A stretch of 64,000 nt of DNA from Arthrobacter sp. ISL-28 (GTDB taxonomy: Bacteria; Actinomycetota; Actinomycetes; Actinomycetales; Micrococcaceae), in the NCBI RefSeq assembly GCF_018613875.1, contig NZ_JAGGPJ010000014.1, positions 113,685 through 177,684 of the forward strand. Direction: 5' to 3'. The position numbers and the translations under genes were made by a program. Position 1 is the stretch's first letter. Every line of letters starts with the position of its first letter. Positions 42,843 to 49,992 of this stretch are shown one piece after another. Under the pieces are notes generated by a model. It was not told where the DNA came from and searched no databases. It saw only the letters and a program-made list of their open reading frames with translations.

Positions 42843-43181
42843 TCAGCTGCCGCGGTAGGTGGAGTAGGCGAACGGGCTCAGCAGCAGCGGCACGTGGTAG
42901 TGCTCGGCGCCGGTCACCTCGAAGATGAGATCCACCTCGGGAAAGAATGTGCGCGTGCCGAGCCGCGCGTAATAATCGCCGGTGGAAAAGTTCAGCCGGT
43001 AGTTGCCCGGGGCCAGCTCTTCGGGCCCGAGGTCCTTCGCGCGGCCGTCGGCATCAGTGGTGCCGCTCGCCAGCTGCGTCCAGCTGCCGCCGTCGTTCGC
43101 ATAAAGCACGACGGCGACGCCCGCCGCCGGGCGGCCGGCGCCGGTGTCCAGGATGTGGGTGGTGATGTGGGAAACGCTCAT
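42843..43181 (-). CDS. hiuH: 5-hydroxyisourate hydrolase (transthyretin-like)
   Basis: 112-residue enzyme hydrolysing 5-hydroxyisourate, the unstable product of urate oxidation, to OHCU. The active-site N-terminal His is in SHITTHILDTGAGRP, and the diagnostic C-terminal tetrapeptide YRGS is intact. The GTFFP-like and EHYHVPLLLSPFAYSTYRG segments are standard. Its start overlaps the uraD stop by 4 bases, so the two steps are coupled. Confidence 0.95.
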   Translation of the reverse strand: MSVSHITTHILDTGAGRPAAGVAVVLYANDGGSWTQLASGTTDADGRAKDLGPEELAPGNYRLNFSTGDYYARLGTRTFFPEVDLIFEVTGAEHYHVPLLLSPFAYSTYRGS

Positions 43182-43675
43182 TCGCTGATCACTCCTTCGA
43201 GCCGCAGCAGGGCAATTTCGCGCAGCTGCTGGGCCACAATGACATCTTCTTGGGCGGGGGTGTTGGCCAGGCGTTCCTGGAGTGCCGCCAGGATTTCCGG
43301 GGCGGTTCGGCCGGCAGCGCGGATCAGGAAAACCCGGCCAAACTTTTCTTCATAGGCGCGGTTTCCGGCCGCCAGAGCGTCTGCGACCGCGGCATCGGCA
43401 GGGTCGACGCCGGCCTGTTCCGAACGTGACATGGACGCCTCGGCGGTTGCCGCCGTCGGGCGCTCACCGATCCGTGGATGGTGCGCCAAAGCGGCCTCGA
43501 CCTCCTCCGGTGTGAACGGGGAGGCGGCATCGCGGGCAAAGCCGAGCAGCTCCTTGCTGGAGGCGAAGGGGCGGGCGTCGGCGATCTGGTCCACCCAGCG
43601 CTCGACGTCGGCGCAGGGCCGGAGGGCCGCGCTGGCCTCGGTGCGGTCCGCTTCATTGAATTCCGCAAGCTTCAT
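43178..43675 (-). CDS. uraD: OHCU decarboxylase
   Basis: 165-residue 2-oxo-4-hydroxy-4-carboxy-5-ureidoimidazoline decarboxylase, giving (S)-allantoin. The catalytic His is in AALAHHPRIGERP, and KFGRVFLIRAAGRTAPEIL is the second conserved block. First gene of the uraD-hiuH-FAH operon. A TTGACA promoter and a TTCCGCATCATGGAA palindrome precede it, and an IclR gene lies just upstream on the same strand. No urate oxidase is in the window. Confidence 0.93.
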   Translation of the reverse strand: MKLAEFNEADRTEASAALRPCADVERWVDQIADARPFASSKELLGFARDAASPFTPEEVEAALAHHPRIGERPTAATAEASMSRSEQAGVDPADAAVADALAAGNRAYEEKFGRVFLIRAAGRTAPEILAALQERLANTPAQEDVIVAQQLREIALLRLEGVISE

Positions 43676-43775
43676 GCTTGATGATCCCTCGTACAGATGC
43701 TGGCATCCATGGTGACGGCTATGCGGTAAGCCGGATCTGGTCCCGACGAAACCGGCCTCCTCAGGTCAACCGGTC

Positions 43776-43841
43776 TTCCGCATCATGGAACTGTTATTTC
43801 AGCATGCGTAATAGTAAGCCGAACGGGCGTGCCGATGTCAA
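43776..43841 (-). promoter_or_regulatory. Promoter and IclR-type operator of the uraD operon
   Basis: On the minus strand TTGACA (43836-43841) and TACTAT (43811-43816) form a promoter with a 19-base spacer. About 20 bases past the -10 lies TTCCGCATCATGGAA (43776-43790), symmetric in its outer TTCC/GGAA. A nearby ACGCAT/ATGCGG pair adds further symmetry. Position after the -10 suits a repressor, presumably the neighbouring IclR protein. Confidence 0.55.
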
Positions 43842-43894
43842 GAGAGTACCGCGCCGACTGAGCTTTCGGGCCGCAGGCCCGGGGCACGGACAGG

Positions 43895-44725
43895 CTATGG
43901 CGACGGAGGGCTTGGAATGGCTCCGCCGAGCCGGGAGGTGACGCGGCGAGCCGCAGCCAGGCATGATTCACCGAGGCTTTGCAGCGTGTCCGGCGAGACA
44001 CGGAACCGCGGAGCCGGGATGAGGACAGCCGCCACGGTGTCGCCGCGGTGGTCGTAAACAGGGGCCGCGACGCCGACTTCATCCAGTGAGGATTCGCCGT
44101 AATTGATGGCCCAGCCGCGCCGGGCCACGTCCTTAAGCCGGACCATATAGTCGTCGAGGCCGGTGTCATCCAGGCCGGGGTAGCTGATCGAGCCACTGCG
44201 CAGCAGCGTCCGGACGCGTTCGGGGGATTCCGCGGCGAGGAAGACCTGGACGGAGGCGCTGAGCGCATCGTTGTAGCGGGCTCCCAGGGGGGTGGTGTGC
44301 TTGATCTGGTGATGGCTCGCGATCTGTTCGACGCACATCGCATCGGCGCCGCTCCACACCATCAGCGCACTGGTTTCGCCGGTCTGTTCGGCCAGTTCAC
44401 GAAGGACAGGGTAGGCCACCCGCCGTTCTTCCAGTTCAGCGAGCAGCGGTCCCGCCACCGCGATCAGGCCCAACCCGAGGCGGAACCGCCGGGTTTCCGG
44501 ATCACGCTCCACGAGGTGTTCCTGTTCGAAGGTGGCCAGGATCCGCGACACCGTGCTCTTATGCAGTCCCACACGGTTGGCGATCTCCGTGACCCCGAGC
44601 AACGGCTCGTCCACCGAGAATGTTCGAAGGACGGCAATGGCATTGACGATGACCGAGGCGCCTTTGGTGTCGCCGTTCCCGGTGGTGTCAGGTGATTCTG
44701 CTGGGCTCATGGTGGTTACCATCAT
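43895..44725 (-). CDS. IclR-family transcriptional regulator
   Basis: 276-residue regulator. The winged HTH (VIVNAIAVLRTFSVDEPLLG, then GLHKSTVSRILATFEQEHLV) spans about residues 25-85. The C-terminal effector domain contains ALMVWSGADAMCVEQI, TPLGARYNDALSASVQ and GVAAPVYDHRGDTVAAV. It stands between creatinase and the urate operon, all on the same strand, and is the natural candidate to control either. ATG 44725 is used; ATG 44710 is also possible. IclR proteins often respond to glyoxylate or allantoin-pathway acids, which fits the context. Confidence 0.9.
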   Translation of the reverse strand: MMVTTMSPAESPDTTGNGDTKGASVIVNAIAVLRTFSVDEPLLGVTEIANRVGLHKSTVSRILATFEQEHLVERDPETRRFRLGLGLIAVAGPLLAELEERRVAYPVLRELAEQTGETSALMVWSGADAMCVEQIASHHQIKHTTPLGARYNDALSASVQVFLAAESPERVRTLLRSGSISYPGLDDTGLDDYMVRLKDVARRGWAINYGESSLDEVGVAAPVYDHRGDTVAAVLIPAPRFRVSPDTLQSLGESCLAAARRVTSRLGGAIPSPPSP

Positions 44726-44741
44726 TCCCTAAGAGGACACA

Positions 44742-44773
44742 GAAGTGGCGCCACCCCGATGTGGCGCCACTTC
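44742..44773 (-). terminator. Perfect hairpin after creatinase
   Basis: GAAGTGGCGCCAC (44742-44754) pairs perfectly with GTGGCGCCACTTC (44761-44773), loop CCCGAT. It lies 27 bases beyond the creatinase stop and just before the IclR start on the same strand, separating the two transcripts. No T-run follows. Confidence 0.75.
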
Positions 44774-44799
44774 CGGTCTATACTGCGGGACGGGTGAGG

Positions 44800-46056
44800 T
44801 CAGGCGCCCAAGATGTTGTATTCGGGCCCGAACGGGAACTTCGTGATGTTCTCCGCTCCGTCCTCTCCCACTACCAGAATGTCGTGTTCGCGGTAGCCGC
44901 CCGCACCCGGCTGGCCATCCAGAACGGTGATCATCGGCTCCATGGAAACCACCATTCCCGGCTCCAGGACCGTGTCGATGTCCTCGCGCAGCTCCAGCCC
45001 GGCCTCCCGCCCGTAGTAGTGGCTGAGAACGCCGAAGGAGTGCCCATAGCCGAAGGTCCGGTTGGCCAGCAGGCCGTGGCCGATGTAGATCTCGTTAAGT
45101 TCCGCGGCGATGTCCTTGCAGACCGCTCCCGGCTTGATCAGCTCCAGACCCCGCCTGTGAACCTCCACATTGATATTCCACAGTTCAAGCGAACGTGCGT
45201 CGGGTTCGCCGTAGAACAGAGTGCGTTCCAGCGCCGTGTAGTAGCCCGAGGTCATGGGGAAGCAGTTGAGGGACAGGATGTCGTGTTCCTGGATCTTGCG
45301 GGTGGTGGCCCAGTTGTGGGCGCCGTCCGTGTTGATGCCGGACTGGAACCACACCCACGTATCCCGGATCTCAGAGTCGGGGAAAGTCCGGGCGATCTCG
45401 TGGACCATGGCCTCGGTTCCGATCAGCGCCACCTCATACTCAGTGATCCCCGCGGTGATGGCGTTCCGGATGGCTTCGCCGCCCAGGTCCCCGATCCGGG
45501 CACCGTGCTTGATGACCTCGATCTCTTCGGCGGACTTGATCATGCGCTGGCGCATGGCTGCCTGGGCCACGTCCACGAGCGTGGCGGATTCGAAGGCCGC
45601 CTGGATCCTGTTGCGGTTGTCCAGCGGCAGGGAGTCGTCCTCGACGCCGAGCCGGCGGACGGTGATGCCCCGCGTTCGGAGGGTCTCCTGGATGGCGTGG
45701 ATGTAGTTGTCGCGGCGCCAGTCCGTGTAGACGAGGTTGTCGCCGAAGCTGCGGCGCCACGGCATGCCGGCGTCGATGTTGGCTGTGATGGTGACTGTGT
45801 CCTCTTTGGTGACCACCATGGCGTAGGACCGGCCGAAGTAGGTGAAGAGGAAATCGGAGTAGTACTTGATGGAGTGGTAGCTCGTAAGGACAACGGCGTC
45901 CAGGCTCTTTTCGGCCATGATGCGGCGGAGGCCCGCGAGGCGGCGCTCGAACTCGGCGTCCGAGAACGTGAGCCTGACCTTCTCGCCGTTGTTCAGGACC
46001 TTGAGGCGCTCGAGCTTTGCGACGTCGTTGACGGCTTCGGATTGGGTGATGGTCAT
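44800..46056 (-). CDS. Creatinase (creatine amidinohydrolase)
   Basis: 418-residue pita-bread-fold enzyme hydrolysing creatine to sarcosine and urea. It closely follows Pseudomonas creatinase in segments such as NGEKVRLTFSDAEF, SYHSIKYYSDFLF, MPWRRSFGDNLVYTDWRRDN, WFQSGINTDGAHN (active-site His), LSLNCFPMTSGYYTALERTL, TFGYGHSFGVLSHYYGREAG and PGMVVSMEPM. About 15 extra residues precede the usual start. It sits next to an MHS transporter that may bring in creatine, and its product sarcosine could be used by the sarcosine oxidase at 59.6-60.8 kb. Confidence 0.95.
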   Translation of the reverse strand: MTITQSEAVNDVAKLERLKVLNNGEKVRLTFSDAEFERRLAGLRRIMAEKSLDAVVLTSYHSIKYYSDFLFTYFGRSYAMVVTKEDTVTITANIDAGMPWRRSFGDNLVYTDWRRDNYIHAIQETLRTRGITVRRLGVEDDSLPLDNRNRIQAAFESATLVDVAQAAMRQRMIKSAEEIEVIKHGARIGDLGGEAIRNAITAGITEYEVALIGTEAMVHEIARTFPDSEIRDTWVWFQSGINTDGAHNWATTRKIQEHDILSLNCFPMTSGYYTALERTLFYGEPDARSLELWNINVEVHRRGLELIKPGAVCKDIAAELNEIYIGHGLLANRTFGYGHSFGVLSHYYGREAGLELREDIDTVLEPGMVVSMEPMITVLDGQPGAGGYREHDILVVGEDGAENITKFPFGPEYNILGA

Positions 46057-46165
46057 GGCGTGTACCTTTCATTGGGGCAGCCGCCATTGGGGCAGCCGCT
46101 GGTCATGGTGCGGAAGTTGCAGAAGGAAGTTGAAGAAGAGGTAAGCGGGGCCCGGCGCGGATCGT

Positions 46166-47572
46166 TTATTCCTGCCTGAGCGGCTTCCTGGACGTCTCGG
46201 CTGCGAACAGGACGGCGACGAGGGAGACGACGGATGCCGCCACGAGGTACCAGCCCGGTGCGAGCTTGCTGTGGGTGAGGCCGATAAGCAGTGTGGCCAT
46301 AAACGGGGCAGTTCCGCCGAAGAGGGCGTTGGAGAGGTTGAAGCTGACGGCGAAGCCGCTGTAGCGGACGCGGGTGGGGAAGAGCTCAGCGAGGAAGCTG
46401 GGGAGCGTGCCGTCGTTGAGGGTCAGCATGCCGCCGAGCAGGATCTGGATCAGGACAATGACCAGGAAATTGCCGGTGTCCAGCAGCACGAAGGCCGGCA
46501 CAGTCAGGAGGATGAAGAGCACTGACGCGGTGATCAGCATGCGCTTGCGGCCGAACTTGTCCGAGGCGATGCCGGTGATGAAGATGAAGCCGATGTAGCT
46601 GGCCAGGGCGATGGTGGTGGCCAGGAAAGATTCCGCCGCGCCGAAGCCGAGTTCCTCGGCCAGGTATGTGGGCATGTAGCTGAGGATGACGTAGAAGCCG
46701 ACGGCGTTGAGCAGCACGGCGCCCGTGGCGATGACGAGTTGCTTGCGGTAGGTCTTGAACATTGCGAAGACGGGTGCCTTGACGGTGTGGTCCTCAGCTG
46801 CCAGGGCCCGGAACGCGGGCGTATCTTCGAGCTTGGTCCTGATGTAGCGGCCGATGAGGCCCATGGGCGCAGCCAGCAGGAACGGCAGCCGCCAGCCCCA
46901 GTCATGGAGCTCCTCGGCGGTGAGCACGCTGCTGAGCAGTGCCGCGATCAGGGAACCGAGCAGCAGGCCGGCCGCAGTGCTGGCCGGTACGACGGCGGCG
47001 TAGAGTCCGCGCTTGTTGGCAGGGGCGTACTCCACCAGGAAGGCAGATGCGCCGGCGTATTCGCCCGCTGCGGAGAACCCCTGGACGATACGGACCAGCA
47101 GGAGCAGGATCGGCGCCAGTATGCCGATGGCGTTGTAGCCGGGGATCAGGGCAATGCAGAACGTGGCCCCGGACATGATGAGGATGGATAGCGAGAGGGC
47201 TTTCCTTCGTCCCAGGCGGTCGCCGATATGCCCCCAGATGAAGCCGCCGAGGGGGCGGATGAAGAAGGAAACCGCGAAGACTCCGAAGGTGGCCAGCAGG
47301 GCGGTCTGGCGGTCGGTTTCGGGGAAGAACACTGAGGAAATGATCGCTGCCAGGTAGCCGTAGACGGCGTAGTCGAACCACTCGACGAAGTTGCCGATGA
47401 AGCTTGCCGTGACCACGCGCCGGCGTGTTTCCCTGCTGACGCCGCTGCCGGCCTCTTCAGGGTTCTGGCCGCTCACCGTGCTGCGTCCGGAGCGTGTGCC
47501 GTCATGCCCGCTATTCGACTCCGGGCCCGGGCGTCCCGCAAGAGCGGCGGGGGAGGGGGATTCGTTACTCAT
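46166..47572 (-). CDS. MFS transporter, MHS family, next to creatinase
   Basis: 468-residue transporter. A 50-residue polar N-terminus precedes helix 1 (SFIGNFVEWFDYAVYGYL). The MHS signature is GHIGDRLGRRKAL, and RIVQGFSAAGEYAGAS follows helix 4, typical of the ProP/ShiA/KgtP group. ATG 47572 starts MSNESPSP. It is transcribed toward the creatinase gene, 109 bases ahead, and could be its substrate importer (creatine is betaine-like, as are many MHS substrates). A dyad of GTTGCA half-sites precedes the start. Confidence 0.87.
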   Translation of the reverse strand: MSNESPSPAALAGRPGPESNSGHDGTRSGRSTVSGQNPEEAGSGVSRETRRRVVTASFIGNFVEWFDYAVYGYLAAIISSVFFPETDRQTALLATFGVFAVSFFIRPLGGFIWGHIGDRLGRRKALSLSILIMSGATFCIALIPGYNAIGILAPILLLLVRIVQGFSAAGEYAGASAFLVEYAPANKRGLYAAVVPASTAAGLLLGSLIAALLSSVLTAEELHDWGWRLPFLLAAPMGLIGRYIRTKLEDTPAFRALAAEDHTVKAPVFAMFKTYRKQLVIATGAVLLNAVGFYVILSYMPTYLAEELGFGAAESFLATTIALASYIGFIFITGIASDKFGRKRMLITASVLFILLTVPAFVLLDTGNFLVIVLIQILLGGMLTLNDGTLPSFLAELFPTRVRYSGFAVSFNLSNALFGGTAPFMATLLIGLTHSKLAPGWYLVAASVVSLVAVLFAAETSRKPLRQE

Positions 47573-47593
47573 TAGTCCACCAAGGGGTTTGGG

Positions 47594-47620
47594 GTTGCAT
47601 TGGGTGCAACGCTGTTGCAT
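47594..47620 (-). promoter_or_regulatory. GTTGCA operator-like cluster upstream of MHS transporter
   Basis: GTTGCAT-TGG-GTGCAAC (47594-47610) is a near-perfect dyad, followed by a third half-site GTTGCAT (47614-47620). It lies 22-48 bases upstream of the transporter start on its non-template side, a common place for a repressor. The protein is not known. Confidence 0.5.
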
Positions 47621-47835
47621 CAGATTAGGCGTGATGTGCGGCACAGTCAATGGTTTTGTGGGCCAGGACTGAAGGACTCTGCTCGCACTGCACGTGCGGA
47701 CGGTAGACATGGTGGAGATTTGCCGTTGAAGGGCGATGTCAGCGGCATGTTGCGTTCAAAGAGACGTGGTTGCGCGAAAGCAAATAGCCGCGAGCGGTTC
47801 CGGCGGGGTGCAAGGTGTCGCACTTCCGAAATCTA

Positions 47836-47865
47836 TTGACACCGCCATGTGATGGCTGTCATATT
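47836..47865 (+). promoter_or_regulatory. Promoter of formaldehyde oxidation operon with nested palindromes
   Basis: TTGACA (47836-47841) and CATATT (47860-47865) with an 18-base spacer that contains the perfect palindrome GCCAT-GTG-ATGGC (47844-47856). AAATCTATTG (47829-47838) has an exact inverted copy CAATAGATTT at 47904-47913. Just before the latter is TTGTGTAATACGCAA (47892-47906), a one-mismatch dyad resembling GntR/FadR-type operators. Confidence 0.6.
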
Positions 47866-48103
47866 CACAAGTACGCGCTATGTGCACCGTGTTGTGTAAT
47901 ACGCAATAGATTTTGGGGTGAGAGTGCAGCGGCTTCGGGTGCCGCAGGAGGTTCCGGCCATGCAGGACATCGAGGCCCGTCAGTGTCCCGGACGAGAGCC
48001 CGGAACCGCGGGAAGAAGATTTTGAACCACAACGAGTCGGCTAGATTTGGCACTGGGTGCCGCCACCCACGAGTCCCCGGACTCAGGAAAGGAACGCAAA
48101 ATA

Positions 48104-49246
48104 ATGGTTCATAAAGTAAAGGCAGTCATTGCCAAAGAAAAGAACGCTCCGGTTTCGATAGAGACCATCCTGGTGCCGGATCCGGGCCCAGGGGAGGCTC
48201 TGGTGGACATCCTGACGTGCGGGGTCTGCCACACGGACCTCCACTACAAGCTGGGCGGCATCGGGAATGATTTCCCGTATCTGCTGGGCCATGAGGCTAC
48301 CGGAGTGGTGAATGCTGTCGGACCGGGGGTGACCGAGGTGGCGCCGGGAGACCGGGTCATCCTGAACTGGCGTGCCGTCTGTGGCCAGTGCCGGGCGTGC
48401 TCCAAGGGGCAGCCGCAGTACTGCTTTAACACCCACAACGCCACGCAGAAGATGACGCTGGAGGACGGCACGGAGCTTTCGCCCGCGCTCGGCATCGGCG
48501 CCTTCGCTGAGAAGACGCTCGTCGCCGCCGGTCAGTGCACCAAGGTGGACGACGACGCCGATCCCGCCGCCGTCGGGCTGCTCGGCTGCGGCGTCATGGC
48601 CGGCATCGGTGCCGCCATCAACACCGGTGAGGTCAAACGCGGCGAGTCAGTGGCCGTGATCGGTTGCGGCGGCGTGGGCATCGCGGCAATCGCCGGGGCG
48701 AAGCTGGCCGGTGCCACCACGATCATCGCGGTGGACATCGACGACAACAAGATCGAGATGGCCAAGTCGCTCGGCGCCACCCACGGCGTGAACTCCCGCA
48801 CCGCGGACCCGGTCGAGGCAATCCGCGCGCTGACCAACGGCAACGGAGCCGACGTCGTGATCGAAGCCGTCGGACGGCCTGAGACGTACAAGCAGGCCTT
48901 CTATGCCCGCGATCTGGCCGGCCGCGTGGTCCTGGTGGGCGTGCCGACGCCGGAGATGCAGCTTGAGCTGCCCCTGCTGGACGTCTTTGGCCGGGGCGGT
49001 TCGCTGAAGTCCTCCTGGTACGGCGACTGCCTGCCTTCCCGCGACTTCCCGATGCTGGTCCAGCACTACAAGCAGGGCAACCTGGACCTGGACGCGTTCG
49101 TCTCCGAGCGCATCACCATCGACCAGGTGGAAGAGGCCTTCGACAAGATGCACGAAGGCAAGGTCCTCCGCTCAGTTGTCGAAATCCAGCCCGCGGCCGG
49201 AAACCGGTCCGCCGTCGGGACCCAGCCGGAGGTTGCCGCCGTATGA
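48104..49246 (+). CDS. S-(hydroxymethyl)mycothiol dehydrogenase-like zinc alcohol dehydrogenase
   Basis: 380-residue class III-type zinc dehydrogenase. Catalytic zinc ligands are in [12 protein letters not shown] and LLGHEATG, structural-zinc cysteines in [17 protein letters not shown], and the NAD site in [19 protein letters not shown]. It matches the mycothiol-dependent formaldehyde dehydrogenase (MscR/AdhE2) group, which also reduces S-nitrosomycothiol. ATG 48104 follows AGGAAAGGAA. It overlaps the next gene (ATGA), a metallo-hydrolase, as MscR does in other Actinobacteria. Formaldehyde would come from sarcosine demethylation. Confidence 0.9.
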   Translation: MVHKVKAVIAKEKNAPVSIETILVPDPGPGEALVDILTCGVCHTDLHYKLGGIGNDFPYLLGHEATGVVNAVGPGVTEVAPGDRVILNWRAVCGQCRACSKGQPQYCFNTHNATQKMTLEDGTELSPALGIGAFAEKTLVAAGQCTKVDDDADPAAVGLLGCGVMAGIGAAINTGEVKRGESVAVIGCGGVGIAAIAGAKLAGATTIIAVDIDDNKIEMAKSLGATHGVNSRTADPVEAIRALTNGNGADVVIEAVGRPETYKQAFYARDLAGRVVLVGVPTPEMQLELPLLDVFGRGGSLKSSWYGDCLPSRDFPMLVQHYKQGNLDLDAFVSERITIDQVEEAFDKMHEGKVLRSVVEIQPAAGNRSAVGTQPEVAAV

Positions 49247-49863
49247 GTGTCACCATCGAAAACCTCGTCACCTCGGGCACCTTCTCACTCGACGGCGGCA
49301 CCTGGGATGTGGACAACAACGTATGGATCGTGGGCAATGAGGACGAATGTGTCATCATCGACTCCCCGCACGACGCCGCCGCAATCATCAGCCAGGTCCG
49401 CGGCCGGAAGGTCCTTGCCATCCTGCTGACCCACGCGCACAACGACCACATCGGGGCGGCCCGGGAGGTCGCAGCGGCAGTGGATGCCCCCATCCACCTG
49501 CACCCCGATGACCTGATGCTGTGGGAGCAGGTCTACCCGGACGCCAAGCCGGACCGGGAGATCGCCGACGGCGACGTCTTTCAGGTGGGCGGAGCAATGC
49601 TCAGGGCCATCCATACGCCCGGCCACTCACCGGGCTCCACCTGCTTCCTGCTCGAGGAGGAAGGAACGGTCTTCACAGGAGACACGCTGTTCAACGGCGG
49701 CCCCGGTGCCACCGGCAGGTCCTACAGCGACTACCCGACCATCCTCGCCTCCATCCGGGAACGTTTGTTGCCGCTTCCGGCCGAGACGGTGGTCCGCACT
49801 GGCCATGGCGACAACACCACAATCGGTGCTGAGCGGGAGACGCTGGCCAAGGTGAACCAGTAA
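49243..49863 (+). CDS. MBL-fold hydrolase of the formaldehyde operon
   Basis: 206-residue metallo-beta-lactamase-fold protein. The zinc motif [34 protein letters not shown] and [10 protein letters not shown] give the complete ligand set. It is translationally coupled to the mycothiol-dependent dehydrogenase. Hydrolysis of the S-formylmycothiol product to formate and mycothiol would complete the pathway; this is the usual inference for the conserved pair rather than a proven activity here. Confidence 0.87.
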   Translation: MSVTIENLVTSGTFSLDGGTWDVDNNVWIVGNEDECVIIDSPHDAAAIISQVRGRKVLAILLTHAHNDHIGAAREVAAAVDAPIHLHPDDLMLWEQVYPDAKPDREIADGDVFQVGGAMLRAIHTPGHSPGSTCFLLEEEGTVFTGDTLFNGGPGATGRSYSDYPTILASIRERLLPLPAETVVRTGHGDNTTIGAERETLAKVNQ

Positions 49864-49992
49864 AGCAGGGTTTTTCCCACATCAAGCAGGACCCGGTAAG
49901 GCGCGCCATGAATGCTGGCGCGCCTTGCAGGGCGTTTTGAGCAAGCACGGCGTTCAACAAGCACGACGCTAGCCGGTAAGAAAGTTGGAACA

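Larger units (their letters stand above)
47573..48103. other. Divergent regulatory region between MHS transporter and formaldehyde dehydrogenase
   Basis: About 530 bases without a supported gene. It holds the GTTGCAT sites near the transporter start and a TTGACA promoter with nested palindromes near 47.83-47.91 kb for the rightward operon. From the promoter to the dehydrogenase start is about 230 bases, so that mRNA has a long leader. No riboswitch motif was recognised in it. Confidence 0.45.

Noticed and set aside
44692..46179. Long plus-strand frame antisense to creatinase
   Set aside because: No recognisable domain; creatinase on the minus strand is unambiguous.
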